IMG/VR virus record: IMGVR_UViG_3300027779_000030
Span: 1 to 62,566 of that record
DNA from: a virus
DNA: 62,566 bases
Reading direction: 5' to 3' (one strand)
The position numbers were made by a program, and so were the translations under genes. Of this stretch, positions 7,838 to 16,550 are shown one piece after another (the first letter of the stretch is position 1; the number at the start of each line of letters is the position of its first letter). The notes below the pieces were generated by a model that saw only the letters and a program-made list of their open reading frames with translations, ran no database searches and was not told the origin of the DNA.

Positions 7838-8468
7838 GTATTCTAGATTTGATCTTATCTAAAATCTTTAATTTTTTATCGATTGATGGCCGTGATATTT
7901 CTCCATCTTTAGTATGGTAATATATGGATTTTTTACCATATGATGTTAAATACTCATCTTTTATATCAGATTCACATCTATCAAATATATCCTTTCTTGA
8001 AATTACAAAACATCCGTCTGGTATTTTAGAATACATTTTACTTTCATATATTGGATCATTGTACATTGTATTATCAATGTAGATGACAGTAGCATCTGAT
8101 ATATCAGAGTCAAAGAAAGATTCATTCAATATTGATATATTAGAATAGTCTAAATCTGGATAATCTATTTTAATATCATCTATGAATAAACATCTTTCCT
8201 TACTATATTCTATGCCCACTGACTTAAATACTTTATATTTTAATCCAATATGTATGGGTATTTTTCCAGTTCCACTTCCTAGATCATAGAATATTGTAGT
8301 ACTATTAAAGTAATCTTTAAATTTTTCAACTATTGCATCTATCGCATCAAAATTGCTTTCTCCGTATACGAGATGTTTTACTTCTAATCCTACTGTTTGA
8401 TTTGAATACTTTCCTCTAGATTTTATGGCGTGTATTTCCTTAAGGATTACATCTAACGGGTTGTTCAT
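7821..8468 (-). CDS. Class I SAM-dependent methyltransferase, DOT1-like motif I
   Basis: The 215-residue protein shows a clear SAM-binding motif I, FYDLGSGTGKIPIHIG (~57-72). This is followed by motif II VGIEYSKERC (~80-89) and a motif IV-like strand ATVIYIDNTM. The DLGSG...GIE arrangement is seen in DOT1-like lysine methyltransferases as well as in other small class I enzymes, so the substrate (protein, DNA or small molecule) is open. The ATG overlaps the last base of the upstream gene at 8468, so the two are co-translated. A phage protein-methyltransferase acting on host or virion proteins is one possibility. Confidence 0.85.
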   Translation of the reverse strand: MNNPLDVILKEIHAIKSRGKYSNQTVGLEVKHLVYGESNFDAIDAIVEKFKDYFNSTTIFYDLGSGTGKIPIHIGLKYKVFKSVGIEYSKERCLFIDDIKIDYPDLDYSNISILNESFFDSDISDATVIYIDNTMYNDPIYESKMYSKIPDGCFVISRKDIFDRCESDIKDEYLTSYGKKSIYYHTKDGEISRPSIDKKLKILDKIKSRIQKKES

Positions 8469-10372
8469 TAGAATGGCTTAATATGCTTTAGTGTATTATT
8501 TTCAGCAATAGACTCAAATAGTCCCGAGCTTGTTCCTATATCCATTCTATCTACTCTTTCTTTTATTGTAGGATCTTCCGCTATAATATCCTTATAGAAT
8601 TTTTGAACGTCGTCTGGAATCTTATCTTTTGTTCCAGAAGTATAGTATACAACGTCCCCAATTCCAGGTAAACCAAATCGTTCGGCCTGAAGCCGTTGAT
8701 TCTCTTTAAGAACTTCTTGTCCTGGTGAGTTTGTTATTGCATCTACATATGGAACATCATATGATTGATTAGGATTTTCTTCAAGATTCTTATTCATTAT
8801 ATCTTGCATAGTGGTAGATACTGCAACGTTTCCAATAGCTTCTAATTCACTGTCGCTTAGATCCATTCCTTGCATATTCGCAAATAACTTATATATTTGT
8901 TTTCCGATAAACATAGGGATTTGTTTGGTTACAATAAATCCGCCAATCACTTTGCTTCCTACTCTATTTACGAGACCCATTGCTTCACCAGCTGCTTTGT
9001 TTATTCCCGCTATAGATCGATACAGGTCTACTATATGATCTGAATTCTTTGCCATTAGCTCAGTTGTCTCTTTTCCAATTATTCCTCCCCATCTTTTTGC
9101 TATATGATCTGAATTTTTTATGAACGCGGCTGGAAGTTCAGCCACTACTTTACCTGATACATCTTTAACTAGTAATCCAGCAGTTCCCTGCGTTACCTCT
9201 TTTCCTATATTTTTAGAAATAGTACCTGCAACAATTTCAGTTCCTGGTTTTGATGCAGCTTTAAAGAAATCATCTAAACTATGAGTAGCTATTTTTGCAC
9301 TTGCTTTTGTAAAGTCGTCAGAAAACTTAAGAGTTTTAGTTACATATCCGTCAAATAATTTAGCAATAGAGTTAAAGAATTTTTGAAGAGGTTTTCCTAT
9401 AAAAGGAACCCAGCTTACAAGTTTTCCTATAAAATCTCTAAAGAATCTACTGATAAATCCCCTTAATCCAGGAAGTACTTTTTTACTAGATTTTGCCATA
9501 TAATCTAAGGCCTTTATACTATCAGGGGATGCCTTTGCTAAAAGTTTCACTGCGTCATCAGATACCTTTGTAGATTTTCCCATTACGGTAGCAATCTTTA
9601 TGGCTTCTGCTCCAGTCTTACTTCCTGCTTTAAATATTCCTGCAAAAATGTTTCCTGCGAATGGTAGCATTGCTGCTACAAATGATATTGTTGCTAATAC
9701 CCATTTTCCTCTTACCATGTATATAATACCGTTTAAAACATCGGCGATCATACCAACTGGTCCAAAGAAATCACCAATTAAACCAACTACATCTAATACT
9801 AGGTGAAGTATTCCAATAGCACTTCCATTCTCGGTGATTGCATTAAATAACTTCTTTAGTAATCCCCACCATCCTCCTTCGTGAGTAAGTATTCCAGAAG
9901 TATCTGTAGTACTTTTAATATTACCAAGTAAATCATCCACATCATTTGGACCTCTTTTTAATGAGGCTGCATTATCTATAGATGATGTTATTTGTTCTAA
10001 TATTGCTTCTTTATTTTTACCGTTTAATGATTTAAATCCTTCGAAAAGTTCAGACATTGCACTTTTTAATTCACCCATATCGGATTCATTAATGTGAGAT
10101 TCAGCCATATCAAATAATAGATTCTTACTCTCAGTCAATCCTTTATAATAATCTTGAGATGTTGATTTATTTCTTTTTAATATTAAATCTAGTTCTAAAT
10201 TAAATTTTAGATCCTCAGGTATTGATTCTTCTGCTCTATTTAAAAGCTCTGCTTCCTTAGATATATTTTCTAATGAAAATAAATTTTCAAATATTTCTTC
10301 TGTTCCTTCAAATATATTATTTAAGTGGCCACAAAAGATTTCTGGAGTTTGATATGCTGCAATGTGCTTCAT
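8468..10372 (-). CDS. Large protein with toxin-like hydrophobic core, putative internal virion protein
   Basis: The 634-residue protein has a helical N-terminal region (~1-165). A hydrophobic Gly-rich core follows at ~180-255 (HLVLDVVGLIGDFFGPVGMI and VLATISFVAAMLPFAGNIFA). This closely recalls the LDVLGLIPGVGEIADG-type segment that precedes toxin domains in polymorphic toxins. Several amphipathic Lys-rich segments follow to ~470. No toxin catalytic domain is evident at the C-terminus, which ends in an unremarkable ~100-residue region. The N-terminus contains NNIFE|G, compatible with gp21-type processing. The family similarity is by pattern only. A role in membrane penetration during DNA entry is inferred. 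Confidence 0.8.
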   Translation of the reverse strand: MKHIAAYQTPEIFCGHLNNIFEGTEEIFENLFSLENISKEAELLNRAEESIPEDLKFNLELDLILKRNKSTSQDYYKGLTESKNLLFDMAESHINESDMGELKSAMSELFEGFKSLNGKNKEAILEQITSSIDNAASLKRGPNDVDDLLGNIKSTTDTSGILTHEGGWWGLLKKLFNAITENGSAIGILHLVLDVVGLIGDFFGPVGMIADVLNGIIYMVRGKWVLATISFVAAMLPFAGNIFAGIFKAGSKTGAEAIKIATVMGKSTKVSDDAVKLLAKASPDSIKALDYMAKSSKKVLPGLRGFISRFFRDFIGKLVSWVPFIGKPLQKFFNSIAKLFDGYVTKTLKFSDDFTKASAKIATHSLDDFFKAASKPGTEIVAGTISKNIGKEVTQGTAGLLVKDVSGKVVAELPAAFIKNSDHIAKRWGGIIGKETTELMAKNSDHIVDLYRSIAGINKAAGEAMGLVNRVGSKVIGGFIVTKQIPMFIGKQIYKLFANMQGMDLSDSELEAIGNVAVSTTMQDIMNKNLEENPNQSYDVPYVDAITNSPGQEVLKENQRLQAERFGLPGIGDVVYYTSGTKDKIPDDVQKFYKDIIAEDPTIKERVDRMDIGTSSGLFESIAENNTLKHIKPF

Positions 10373-10386
10373 GCTTAACTATCTAT

Positions 10387-10401
10387 TTTTTATTATTTAT
10401 T
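10387..10401 (-). promoter_or_regulatory. Late-type promoter motif
   Basis: AATAAATAATAAAAA on the minus strand. The core begins exactly 28 nt before the ATG at 10372. The rest of the 112-base intergenic region (10373-10484) holds no gene that can be recognised. Confidence 0.7.
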
Positions 10402-10484
10402 CCTAATAGATTGATAAAATAGTTAGATAGTTTAATGTTGTGAATGGCAAGATTTGAGCATATGACTCCCGTGCTCGATATTAT

Positions 10485-11492
10485 TTACTTAATAGAATTA
10501 AATATCCTCTGTAGTTCTTCTTTTTGCCTATTTAAAAGATCCTTTGAGTTAGAATCATATGCAGATATTAATTTTTTAATATCTTCTTTATTTTTTACAT
10601 ATAATAAATCTTTTAAGATTGGGTCCTCTATTAAAGTACGATTAGGATCATATTCTATTTGTATTGCGGCTAAGCAATTTGAAGCAAGAGTTTCATAAAA
10701 CCTATATGTTGTAACATTATCAAGGTGTTCCTCATCTCCAGTTATTAGTGAGACTTTAACGGTGTCCAGCTTATTCATTAAATCATCATGTTTTAATTTC
10801 TTAATAAATTCAGCTGGAACTTTATTAGATTTATATCCGATTAATAGATTATTAGTATCTTCTGGAAAATATTTTCTTAATTGATTCTCTCTAAAGGAAC
10901 CTCTCTTATCTCCATAATATACTAAATCCCATTCTTTTTCTTGAGGTAAATCTAATTGTTCTTTGTCTGAAAACCTATGTTTAAAAATATATGTAAACCA
11001 ATCTACCCTTTTCCAATTCTTAGGAGTATATCCTAAGAATTTATCTATTTTTGTTCCTGGGAATAGATAAATTGCCTCCTCCAATATCTTAGACCAACTT
11101 TCTATTGAGTCTGTGCATATATTAAATCTATTTGATATGATCTCTGCATAATTTAAAGGGGGTATCCTAGGGTCATTTACTAGCATATATATCTTACCTT
11201 CATATTTTGCTAAATCGTTACATATCTTTTCACAATGGTCTCCAAGAACTCCTCCAAAAAAATTAGGAGTACTTAGTTGCAATATTACTGCCCCATATTC
11301 TGAAAAATCTGTACTTTCGTAATCTATATAAAAATCTAAATCTTTAGTATTTCTATTCTTTTTACCAACGACGTCGACAGTTGCTCCCTTTTCTTCCATT
11401 AATTTCTTAAAGAACATCGCTTCTAGTCCTCTATGATTTTTATTATTATATGTAAGATTAGCAAGTACTGAAGTTATAGCTACTTTCTTCAT
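10485..11492 (-). CDS. Putative GT-B-type glycosyltransferase
   Basis: The 335-residue protein begins with MKKVAITSVLANL, a Rossmann-like first strand, and has alternating strand/helix pattern throughout. The C-terminal half (WDLVYYGDKRGSFRENQLRK, then TTYRFYETLASNCLAAIQ) has the layout of the second Rossmann domain of GT-B enzymes, where a late Glu in R-x-Y-E commonly binds the sugar-nucleotide. T4-like phages often glucosylate DNA with GT-B enzymes (alpha- and beta-glucosyltransferase), so DNA modification is possible. A virion- or host-surface target is equally open. It is the last gene of the AsnA-like/DUF6378-like/GT operon; its ATG overlaps the previous stop (ATGA). Confidence 0.6.
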   Translation of the reverse strand: MKKVAITSVLANLTYNNKNHRGLEAMFFKKLMEEKGATVDVVGKKNRNTKDLDFYIDYESTDFSEYGAVILQLSTPNFFGGVLGDHCEKICNDLAKYEGKIYMLVNDPRIPPLNYAEIISNRFNICTDSIESWSKILEEAIYLFPGTKIDKFLGYTPKNWKRVDWFTYIFKHRFSDKEQLDLPQEKEWDLVYYGDKRGSFRENQLRKYFPEDTNNLLIGYKSNKVPAEFIKKLKHDDLMNKLDTVKVSLITGDEEHLDNVTTYRFYETLASNCLAAIQIEYDPNRTLIEDPILKDLLYVKNKEDIKKLISAYDSNSKDLLNRQKEELQRIFNSIK

Positions 11493-11773
11493 TTCTTATT
11501 TTTTTCTTTAATATAGTTATCTAGGCCGCCTAAATATGCGACGCAATCTAATAGGTTGTCTTCTCTATAATTATATGAATGTCTTGAAAGTTTTAATCCA
11601 ACTAATACAGCGTAAATATCCTCAGCTTCAAAATTCTTGCCAGTCATACCACTTGCTATTTTTGCAGCTCTTTCCATCCCTTCACTAAAGGGTCCATACA
11701 TTCTTTCTTTTTCTTCTGACCGATTATTGATTATCTCGTCAGCTTCTCTAAGTATTGATCTTTTCTTTGCCAT
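11489..11773 (-). CDS. DUF6378-like small phage protein
   Basis: The 94-residue protein has the layout of a family common in phages: an N-terminal helix ending in an R-x-x-x-YG motif (KERMYGPFSEG), then a helix with a conserved LK-x-x-R (LVGLKLSRHSYN), and a D-x-x-D-x-x-AY-like motif (DNLLDCVAYLGGLDNYI). This resembles all-alpha NTP pyrophosphatase-like proteins that sit near nucleotide-metabolism genes. No activity is established. It overlaps the glycosyltransferase-like gene by four bases and follows the AsnA-like gene by 31 bases. Confidence 0.7.
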   Translation of the reverse strand: MAKKRSILREADEIINNRSEEKERMYGPFSEGMERAAKIASGMTGKNFEAEDIYAVLVGLKLSRHSYNYREDNLLDCVAYLGGLDNYIKEKNKK

Positions 11774-11804
11774 ATCTATATTATACTAATTTTGTTAAGA
11801 TAGT

Positions 11805-12641
11805 TTAAACAGCGGCAAGCTTATTATCTTTTTCTTTTAGTAATTCCCAAGCTCTTCCTAACCTAGTTAAACCAATTCCTCCACCAAATCTAGGGAAGAA
11901 ATCATTATCAAAAAACTCATTTAGCTCTGATTCAACTCTTTCTTTACCAAATAATTCAAATAGTTTATCTGCATATGTTCCTTCCATTATATTATAGAAA
12001 AAATGTTTCATTTCTTTAACGTTAGAGCTGCGTTCTGCCGTGCCAAATGTTTCTTGACCATATAAAATGATGTCGCATTTATTAAATTTACCATCTCCAA
12101 TATATTTCATATTCCAAAAAGGAGATGTTCTAATGGGGAATGTTTCTAATGAGACAGAATGACCTAGTTCCTTCCACATTCGTGATTCATGTTCATCTTC
12201 TAATATTTCTACTCCACCATATTCTTTGCATGTTTCGTCATAGTCTATTTGAGTAGGCGAGTCAAATCCTAGATACTCCAATAATTCAATATTAAGTTTT
12301 TTAAGGTCGGTAAAATTTCCTTTAGATTCAAATTCAAACATTGGAAATATTTTCTCATGTCTTCCGGGGATAGGATCCTGCTCATTTCTATAAGAAGTGG
12401 ATACACAAAAGCATCCTTCCCATTCTGGATTTTTTAATAGCTCATATTCTAACCACATTTGTCCAGTCTGTGGTAATGGCCATACTATCCCATCATATGT
12501 AAAGGTTGAAACTGAATGAGGATTTTCACATGCAGCAAGAATAGATTTTCTTGATTGTGAGGGTACTTCTACAAAATTTTTAGTCAAAAAAAAATCCCTC
12601 AGCTTCTGAGAGATTTCGTGATAAGTTTTCGTTTTTTTCAT
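11805..12641 (-). CDS. Asparagine synthetase A / class II aminoacyl-tRNA synthetase-like enzyme
   Basis: The chosen ATG at 12641 follows a run of ten A residues; a GTG at 12665 would add eight residues but overlaps a palindrome. The 278-residue protein is a stand-alone class II aaRS catalytic core without an anticodon-binding domain. Motif 2 is SYRNEQDPIPGRHEKIFPMF (~83-102). The Asp/Asn-type strand IILYGQETFGTAERS (~191-205) follows, and motif 3 is RFGGGIGLTRLGRAW (~251-265). The GGGIG-x-(S/T)-R form of motif 3 is that of AsnA (GGGIGQSR). The remainder is closer to AsnRS/AspRS, as in archaeal asparagine synthetases derived from AsnRS. Asparagine synthesis from Asp is the favoured role; aminoacylation of another acceptor (EpmA-like) is possible. 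Confidence 0.75.
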   Translation of the reverse strand: MKKTKTYHEISQKLRDFFLTKNFVEVPSQSRKSILAACENPHSVSTFTYDGIVWPLPQTGQMWLEYELLKNPEWEGCFCVSTSYRNEQDPIPGRHEKIFPMFEFESKGNFTDLKKLNIELLEYLGFDSPTQIDYDETCKEYGGVEILEDEHESRMWKELGHSVSLETFPIRTSPFWNMKYIGDGKFNKCDIILYGQETFGTAERSSNVKEMKHFFYNIMEGTYADKLFELFGKERVESELNEFFDNDFFPRFGGGIGLTRLGRAWELLKEKDNKLAAV

Positions 12642-12652
12642 TTTTTTTTTAG

Positions 12653-12667
12653 TTGTGTTAAACACAA
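12653..12667. promoter_or_regulatory. 15-bp palindrome at the start of the AsnA-like operon (candidate operator)
   Basis: TTGTGTT-A-AACACAA is a perfect 7-1-7 dyad, 11 bases upstream of the chosen ATG. The one-base centre cannot form a hairpin, so protein binding is more likely than RNA structure. The rest of the intergenic region (12668-12738) has no late-type motif. Confidence 0.4.
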
Positions 12668-12738
12668 TTAAAATTAATGATTCGTAAAATATTTTATGTC
12701 CTTCTATAAATACAATGGATCAATAAAAACTACAAGTT
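12668..12738. other. Intergenic region upstream of the metabolic operon
   Basis: It lies between the palindrome at 12653-12667 and the stop of the 584-residue gene at 12739. It has no late-type ATAAATA motif in the direction of the operon and no hairpin. A host-type promoter could lie here, but I see no clear -33/-7 pair. Confidence 0.4.
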
Positions 12739-14493
12739 TTATGCGTCTGCTAAAGGCTTACTAGCATCCTCACCTTTTGGACTAATTATCTTTCCGTCTA
12801 CAACAGTATATCCCTCGGCTTTCGCGTCTTTCCATCCGTCTCCAAATCTGTTTTTAAGTATTTCATCAGAAGTTAATTCCTTTTCCCCTTCAGATTCCAT
12901 CACATATCCATTAGATACTGTAATGTATCGCTCTTTAAACATTGAAACTTGATCTAGTACATTTTCCTTAATCTTTTCTAGCTTAGAAATCTTAGAAGTA
13001 TCTAGTCCTTTATGAGAAAGTGCCTCATCTAATTTAGTTACAGTTTCTTCTAATTTAGAAATATTCTCTTGTAATTTATATTTCTTCTTTTCTTGTTTAA
13101 GCTTTTTTCTATAATCTTTAGTTAATTCAGTTCCAAAAGTATTTTTAATATCATATTTATAATTTCCTAAGAAGTATTCATATAATTCTAAAGAATTTAC
13201 TTTTTTCCAATCTCTGTCTGCTGCATTTGTATGTTCACATAAGAAATAACTTCCTTTTAATTTAAAAACTGTTGATTCTTTTAAAGTTCTATGGTTTGAT
13301 GCTTTTTTAATAAATTCAAAATTAGAGAAAGAATCTAGGTTTTCGAAAATTATATTAGTTAGTGCATTAACTTCGTTAGATTCCATAACTAGGGCCTCAC
13401 TTATATTAACCGTTTTTGCATTCTCAACTACCTCATCATTAATTAATAAATCTAAATTGTTATCTGCATTTATAGCAAATCCCATTTTAAAATTTCTAAC
13501 TAAAGAAGATTCTACTCCAGAATGATTTTCAGATTTCTTAAATCCTAATTTAGCATAAGACTCGCATAGTGTATAAAAATTAGAATGACTTTCTTTTACA
13601 TATTCCGGGCTTAATGTAGATATAATAAATCCTCCAGCATTTATATGAACTTTACTTTCGTTTCCAGTTAATTCTTTAGATTCTGAAATACTTATGAATC
13701 TATCGTCATGATATATAACAACACCGTTGCTTCCTTTGGTTGCTGGTGCAATAACGTTATCTACTCTGGTATTTCCATCCCCGTTTCCAATTGTAAATAC
13801 ATCAGAATTTTGCGATTCTAGTGCTTTAAGATTTTCAACAAGTGAATTAACAATAGGAAGATCTAAATCTTTAAATTTCATTTTAATAGCATCGGACGTA
13901 TATTTTCCATTAACTAAACACTCTTTTAAATAATCACATACTGTATCATATAATGGAAAATTAACTCCTCCTTTCATCTGATTAATAGAGTAAAGAACTT
14001 CTAAGTTTTTTCTATTTTCATCTATTTTATTTTCTATATCAGATATAGCTAATTCAACAGATTTTTCAACAAGGTGAGATCTAAAATCCTTAACAAATTG
14101 AGGATATAAAGTAAATTCTTTAATTCCAGAGTTTATTTGCACTAAATATGAATCTACCTTTTGACTAATTAATGGATTAGAGTAAGCAGTTGATTCTTTG
14201 ATTGACCCAAGCTTTTCAGCTAATCTTCCAACCTTTGACATTTCTAATATTTTAAAATCAATAGTTTCATCATTCTTGTCGAATTTTTTGATGATATCCT
14301 TTAATTTAGAATTATTAGAATTCTTACTTATCTCATCAAGTGAAGATCTAAGTTTATTATAGATAGCATCAGGATTTTCTCCGTTCTTAATTGAGCTTGA
14401 CGCTGATTCTGTAACCATTTTTACAAGTGAATTTTTTTTCAATTCACCGTCTGTGTTTAATTCAACTATTACGTTGTCTACGAAATTTCTCAT
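12739..14493 (-). CDS. Putative structural or internal virion protein, unknown family
   Basis: No family recognised for this 584-residue protein. The first ~215 residues are alpha-helical and charged. The centre (~235-420) looks like mixed alpha/beta with motifs VVIYHDDRFISIS and VHINAGGFIISTL. Residues ~455-520 form a Lys/Glu-rich coiled coil (KLKQEKKKYKLQENISKLEE and following). The N-terminus MRNFVDNVIVE|LN contains an I-x-E site. It has its own late-type promoter and stands alone as a transcription unit before the metabolic operon, which suggests a virion protein. Confidence 0.75.
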   Translation of the reverse strand: MRNFVDNVIVELNTDGELKKNSLVKMVTESASSSIKNGENPDAIYNKLRSSLDEISKNSNNSKLKDIIKKFDKNDETIDFKILEMSKVGRLAEKLGSIKESTAYSNPLISQKVDSYLVQINSGIKEFTLYPQFVKDFRSHLVEKSVELAISDIENKIDENRKNLEVLYSINQMKGGVNFPLYDTVCDYLKECLVNGKYTSDAIKMKFKDLDLPIVNSLVENLKALESQNSDVFTIGNGDGNTRVDNVIAPATKGSNGVVIYHDDRFISISESKELTGNESKVHINAGGFIISTLSPEYVKESHSNFYTLCESYAKLGFKKSENHSGVESSLVRNFKMGFAINADNNLDLLINDEVVENAKTVNISEALVMESNEVNALTNIIFENLDSFSNFEFIKKASNHRTLKESTVFKLKGSYFLCEHTNAADRDWKKVNSLELYEYFLGNYKYDIKNTFGTELTKDYRKKLKQEKKKYKLQENISKLEETVTKLDEALSHKGLDTSKISKLEKIKENVLDQVSMFKERYITVSNGYVMESEGEKELTSDEILKNRFGDGWKDAKAEGYTVVDGKIISPKGEDASKPLADA

Positions 14494-14506
14494 TTCTATG
14501 TAATTA

Positions 14507-14522
14507 TTTTATTTTATTTATC
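14507..14522 (-). promoter_or_regulatory. Late-type promoter motif
   Basis: GATAAATAAAATAAAA on the minus strand, identical to 5009-5024 and 61049-61064. The core begins exactly 28 nt before the ATG at 14493. Confidence 0.7.
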
Positions 14523-14558
14523 TTATTTTATAGCAAATAAAACAAAGATAGCATGCTA

Positions 14559-16535
14559 TTACGAGTTAGATACGTTTGTTTTAATTGTCTTTGGCATCTT
14601 AGAAAATCTTCTATTTACAACTGAAGCAACTCCTCGTTTCTTAATAAACCAAGACCTGCTCTTCTTTTTCTTTTGTATTTCGTTGTACTTTTCTAGTTTT
14701 TCTAATTTAGCTTCGTAATCAGCTAACTTTTGTTCTAGTTGTTGTCTTTCTTCTGCTTCATTCTTTGCAGCAGATACTGCTGCGTCTACATCGGACTGCT
14801 GTGTCGCTTTCCTCCACTCTCCAGTATATAATAGGCTTTCAGAATTATCCTGAGATACCGAGGTTATATATACAGTTTGATTATCAGAAGAAAGAATATT
14901 TTTACTATCTCCCTTAGATACTAAAAACGTTAATATTCCACTTGCTAATGATTCTAACTTATCGCTATTTGAATTAGAAATAGATACTTTTCCATTATCG
15001 GTATCAAATACTAAATTATATTTAGATGCGTTTGAGTTTAAATCCAATGGAGCTGCTTTTTGATCTATTATATCATATACCTTTAGCTTAACTGTATTAT
15101 CAAATGGAGATAATATAAATCGCAGTTTGCCTGGCTTAAATATTACTTCGTCAGCGAGATCTCTTTTCTTAGCCATTTTAGAAACATTTGATATACTTAT
15201 ATTATTATTACTAAAGTAAACAGGAACATATTCGGTAGATTTAGTAGGTTCTAGTGATTCTGGAGTAACTTCTTCATCAAATCCAGGAGCAAAGGTTGGC
15301 TCTATGAATAACTTAGTAGATTCAAAGTTCTTCTGTATTAATTTATTATATACTTTTTGCGATTGTGGTTCAGATGCTAATGGTATATTAATTAAGTTTG
15401 TTCCATATTTTTTAGGAGATAACATAGTGAAGGATGCTTCTCTTATTATCTGTTCCCCATTCAATCTATTTGTTAATCTGCATATTAGATCAGCTGACAT
15501 GCTTACTGCATGATCTGCATTTTTAAGTATCGGTCTAAATAATAAAGGTTCATCATAATCGCCTTCTTGGAATATAACTTGTCTAGATGTATTAATAAAT
15601 CCGGATCCTACCTGTTCAAATATACTAAGCTGGTGTACAATAATCCAATCATTCGATGGATTTCTTCCATTTAAAGTAGCAACTAAATCTTCTGGGAATG
15701 CTGAGTTAAATGTCATATAGTATTCTAAATAGTCCCCCGCTGTAGATTCTGCTATATACGCTCCTACTCCATTAAATTCATTATCTTGAGATAAAGTTGA
15801 CGTATAACTCTCAGATATTTCAAACACATCATACTCTACCCCAACATTTGTATGCATTTTCTCTTTCTTACTGCACTCAGCTAACGTAATTTCAATTGGA
15901 GCATTAGTTATAAATCCGTGGCTAATTCCAGATGTTCCAGTTTGCGGCGTAATTGCGGCAGCAAAAGTAGTAGCTGGATTTGGAGAAGTTGTATACTCTT
16001 CATTTATATTCTTAATTGATGGAACCTTTATATCAATATATCTGTCATATGTAGAATTTGCGATGAATAACGGCTTAGGATTAAATGTAATAAGCTCAAC
16101 TGAGGTTTCAGGAGCAAATAATATATTTGCAAATACGTGAGTTGCTGTATTATTCATTTCATTTTTAATACTTAAAAGTAATCCTTTGAATCCTTCAAAA
16201 TCAAAACCCGTAATAAAATGAAATCTAACTTTATCATATACTACATTAAATCCTGATACTGTTGCTTCTTCTATATTTGCATCATAATCTATATAGTTTG
16301 GTATAATTTCTGCATCTGTGTATGCAAACCTATTATTCCCAATTGGAACAGCAGACATATCTAGTATATTTTTAGTAGTTAATACCGAGGCATCAGTATT
16401 AAATATCTGAAGTAATCCTGTTTCTGTATTTTTTAATAGGGTTACATCATCAGTCATATAGTTTAACGAACCCATTGGTTCGAACATATATTCAACTAAA
16501 CAATATGGGGTTAAACTTATAAATCTGCTTTGCAT
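14559..16535 (-). CDS. Putative virion structural protein, unknown family
   Basis: The 658-residue protein is largely beta-rich (residues 1-560), with many Asn, Ser and Thr, as in baseplate or fibre proteins. It ends in a charged coiled coil (~580-620, NEAEERQQLEQKLADYEAKL) and a very basic tail (KKKKSRSWFIKKRG...RRFSKMPK). The basic tail could bind DNA or a partner protein. No catalytic motif was seen. It lies downstream of the small secreted/membrane genes at 16551-17440 with a 15-base gap and probably belongs to the transcription unit starting at 20071. Confidence 0.75.
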   Translation of the reverse strand: MQSRFISLTPYCLVEYMFEPMGSLNYMTDDVTLLKNTETGLLQIFNTDASVLTTKNILDMSAVPIGNNRFAYTDAEIIPNYIDYDANIEEATVSGFNVVYDKVRFHFITGFDFEGFKGLLLSIKNEMNNTATHVFANILFAPETSVELITFNPKPLFIANSTYDRYIDIKVPSIKNINEEYTTSPNPATTFAAAITPQTGTSGISHGFITNAPIEITLAECSKKEKMHTNVGVEYDVFEISESYTSTLSQDNEFNGVGAYIAESTAGDYLEYYMTFNSAFPEDLVATLNGRNPSNDWIIVHQLSIFEQVGSGFINTSRQVIFQEGDYDEPLLFRPILKNADHAVSMSADLICRLTNRLNGEQIIREASFTMLSPKKYGTNLINIPLASEPQSQKVYNKLIQKNFESTKLFIEPTFAPGFDEEVTPESLEPTKSTEYVPVYFSNNNISISNVSKMAKKRDLADEVIFKPGKLRFILSPFDNTVKLKVYDIIDQKAAPLDLNSNASKYNLVFDTDNGKVSISNSNSDKLESLASGILTFLVSKGDSKNILSSDNQTVYITSVSQDNSESLLYTGEWRKATQQSDVDAAVSAAKNEAEERQQLEQKLADYEAKLEKLEKYNEIQKKKKSRSWFIKKRGVASVVNRRFSKMPKTIKTNVSNS

Positions 16536-16550
16536 TAGTATTTGATATTT

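Noticed and set aside
10440-10484. A short G/C-richer patch (GAGCA...TGCTC) resembling part of a tRNA or a terminator
   Set aside because: No cloverleaf can be built around it, there is no acceptor stem or T-arm partner, and no T tract follows the five-base stem on either strand.
12642-12665. GTG at 12665 as the start of the AsnA-like gene
   Set aside because: It overlaps the palindrome, and the extra residues are mostly a Lys run from an A tract; the ATG at 12641 is a better start.
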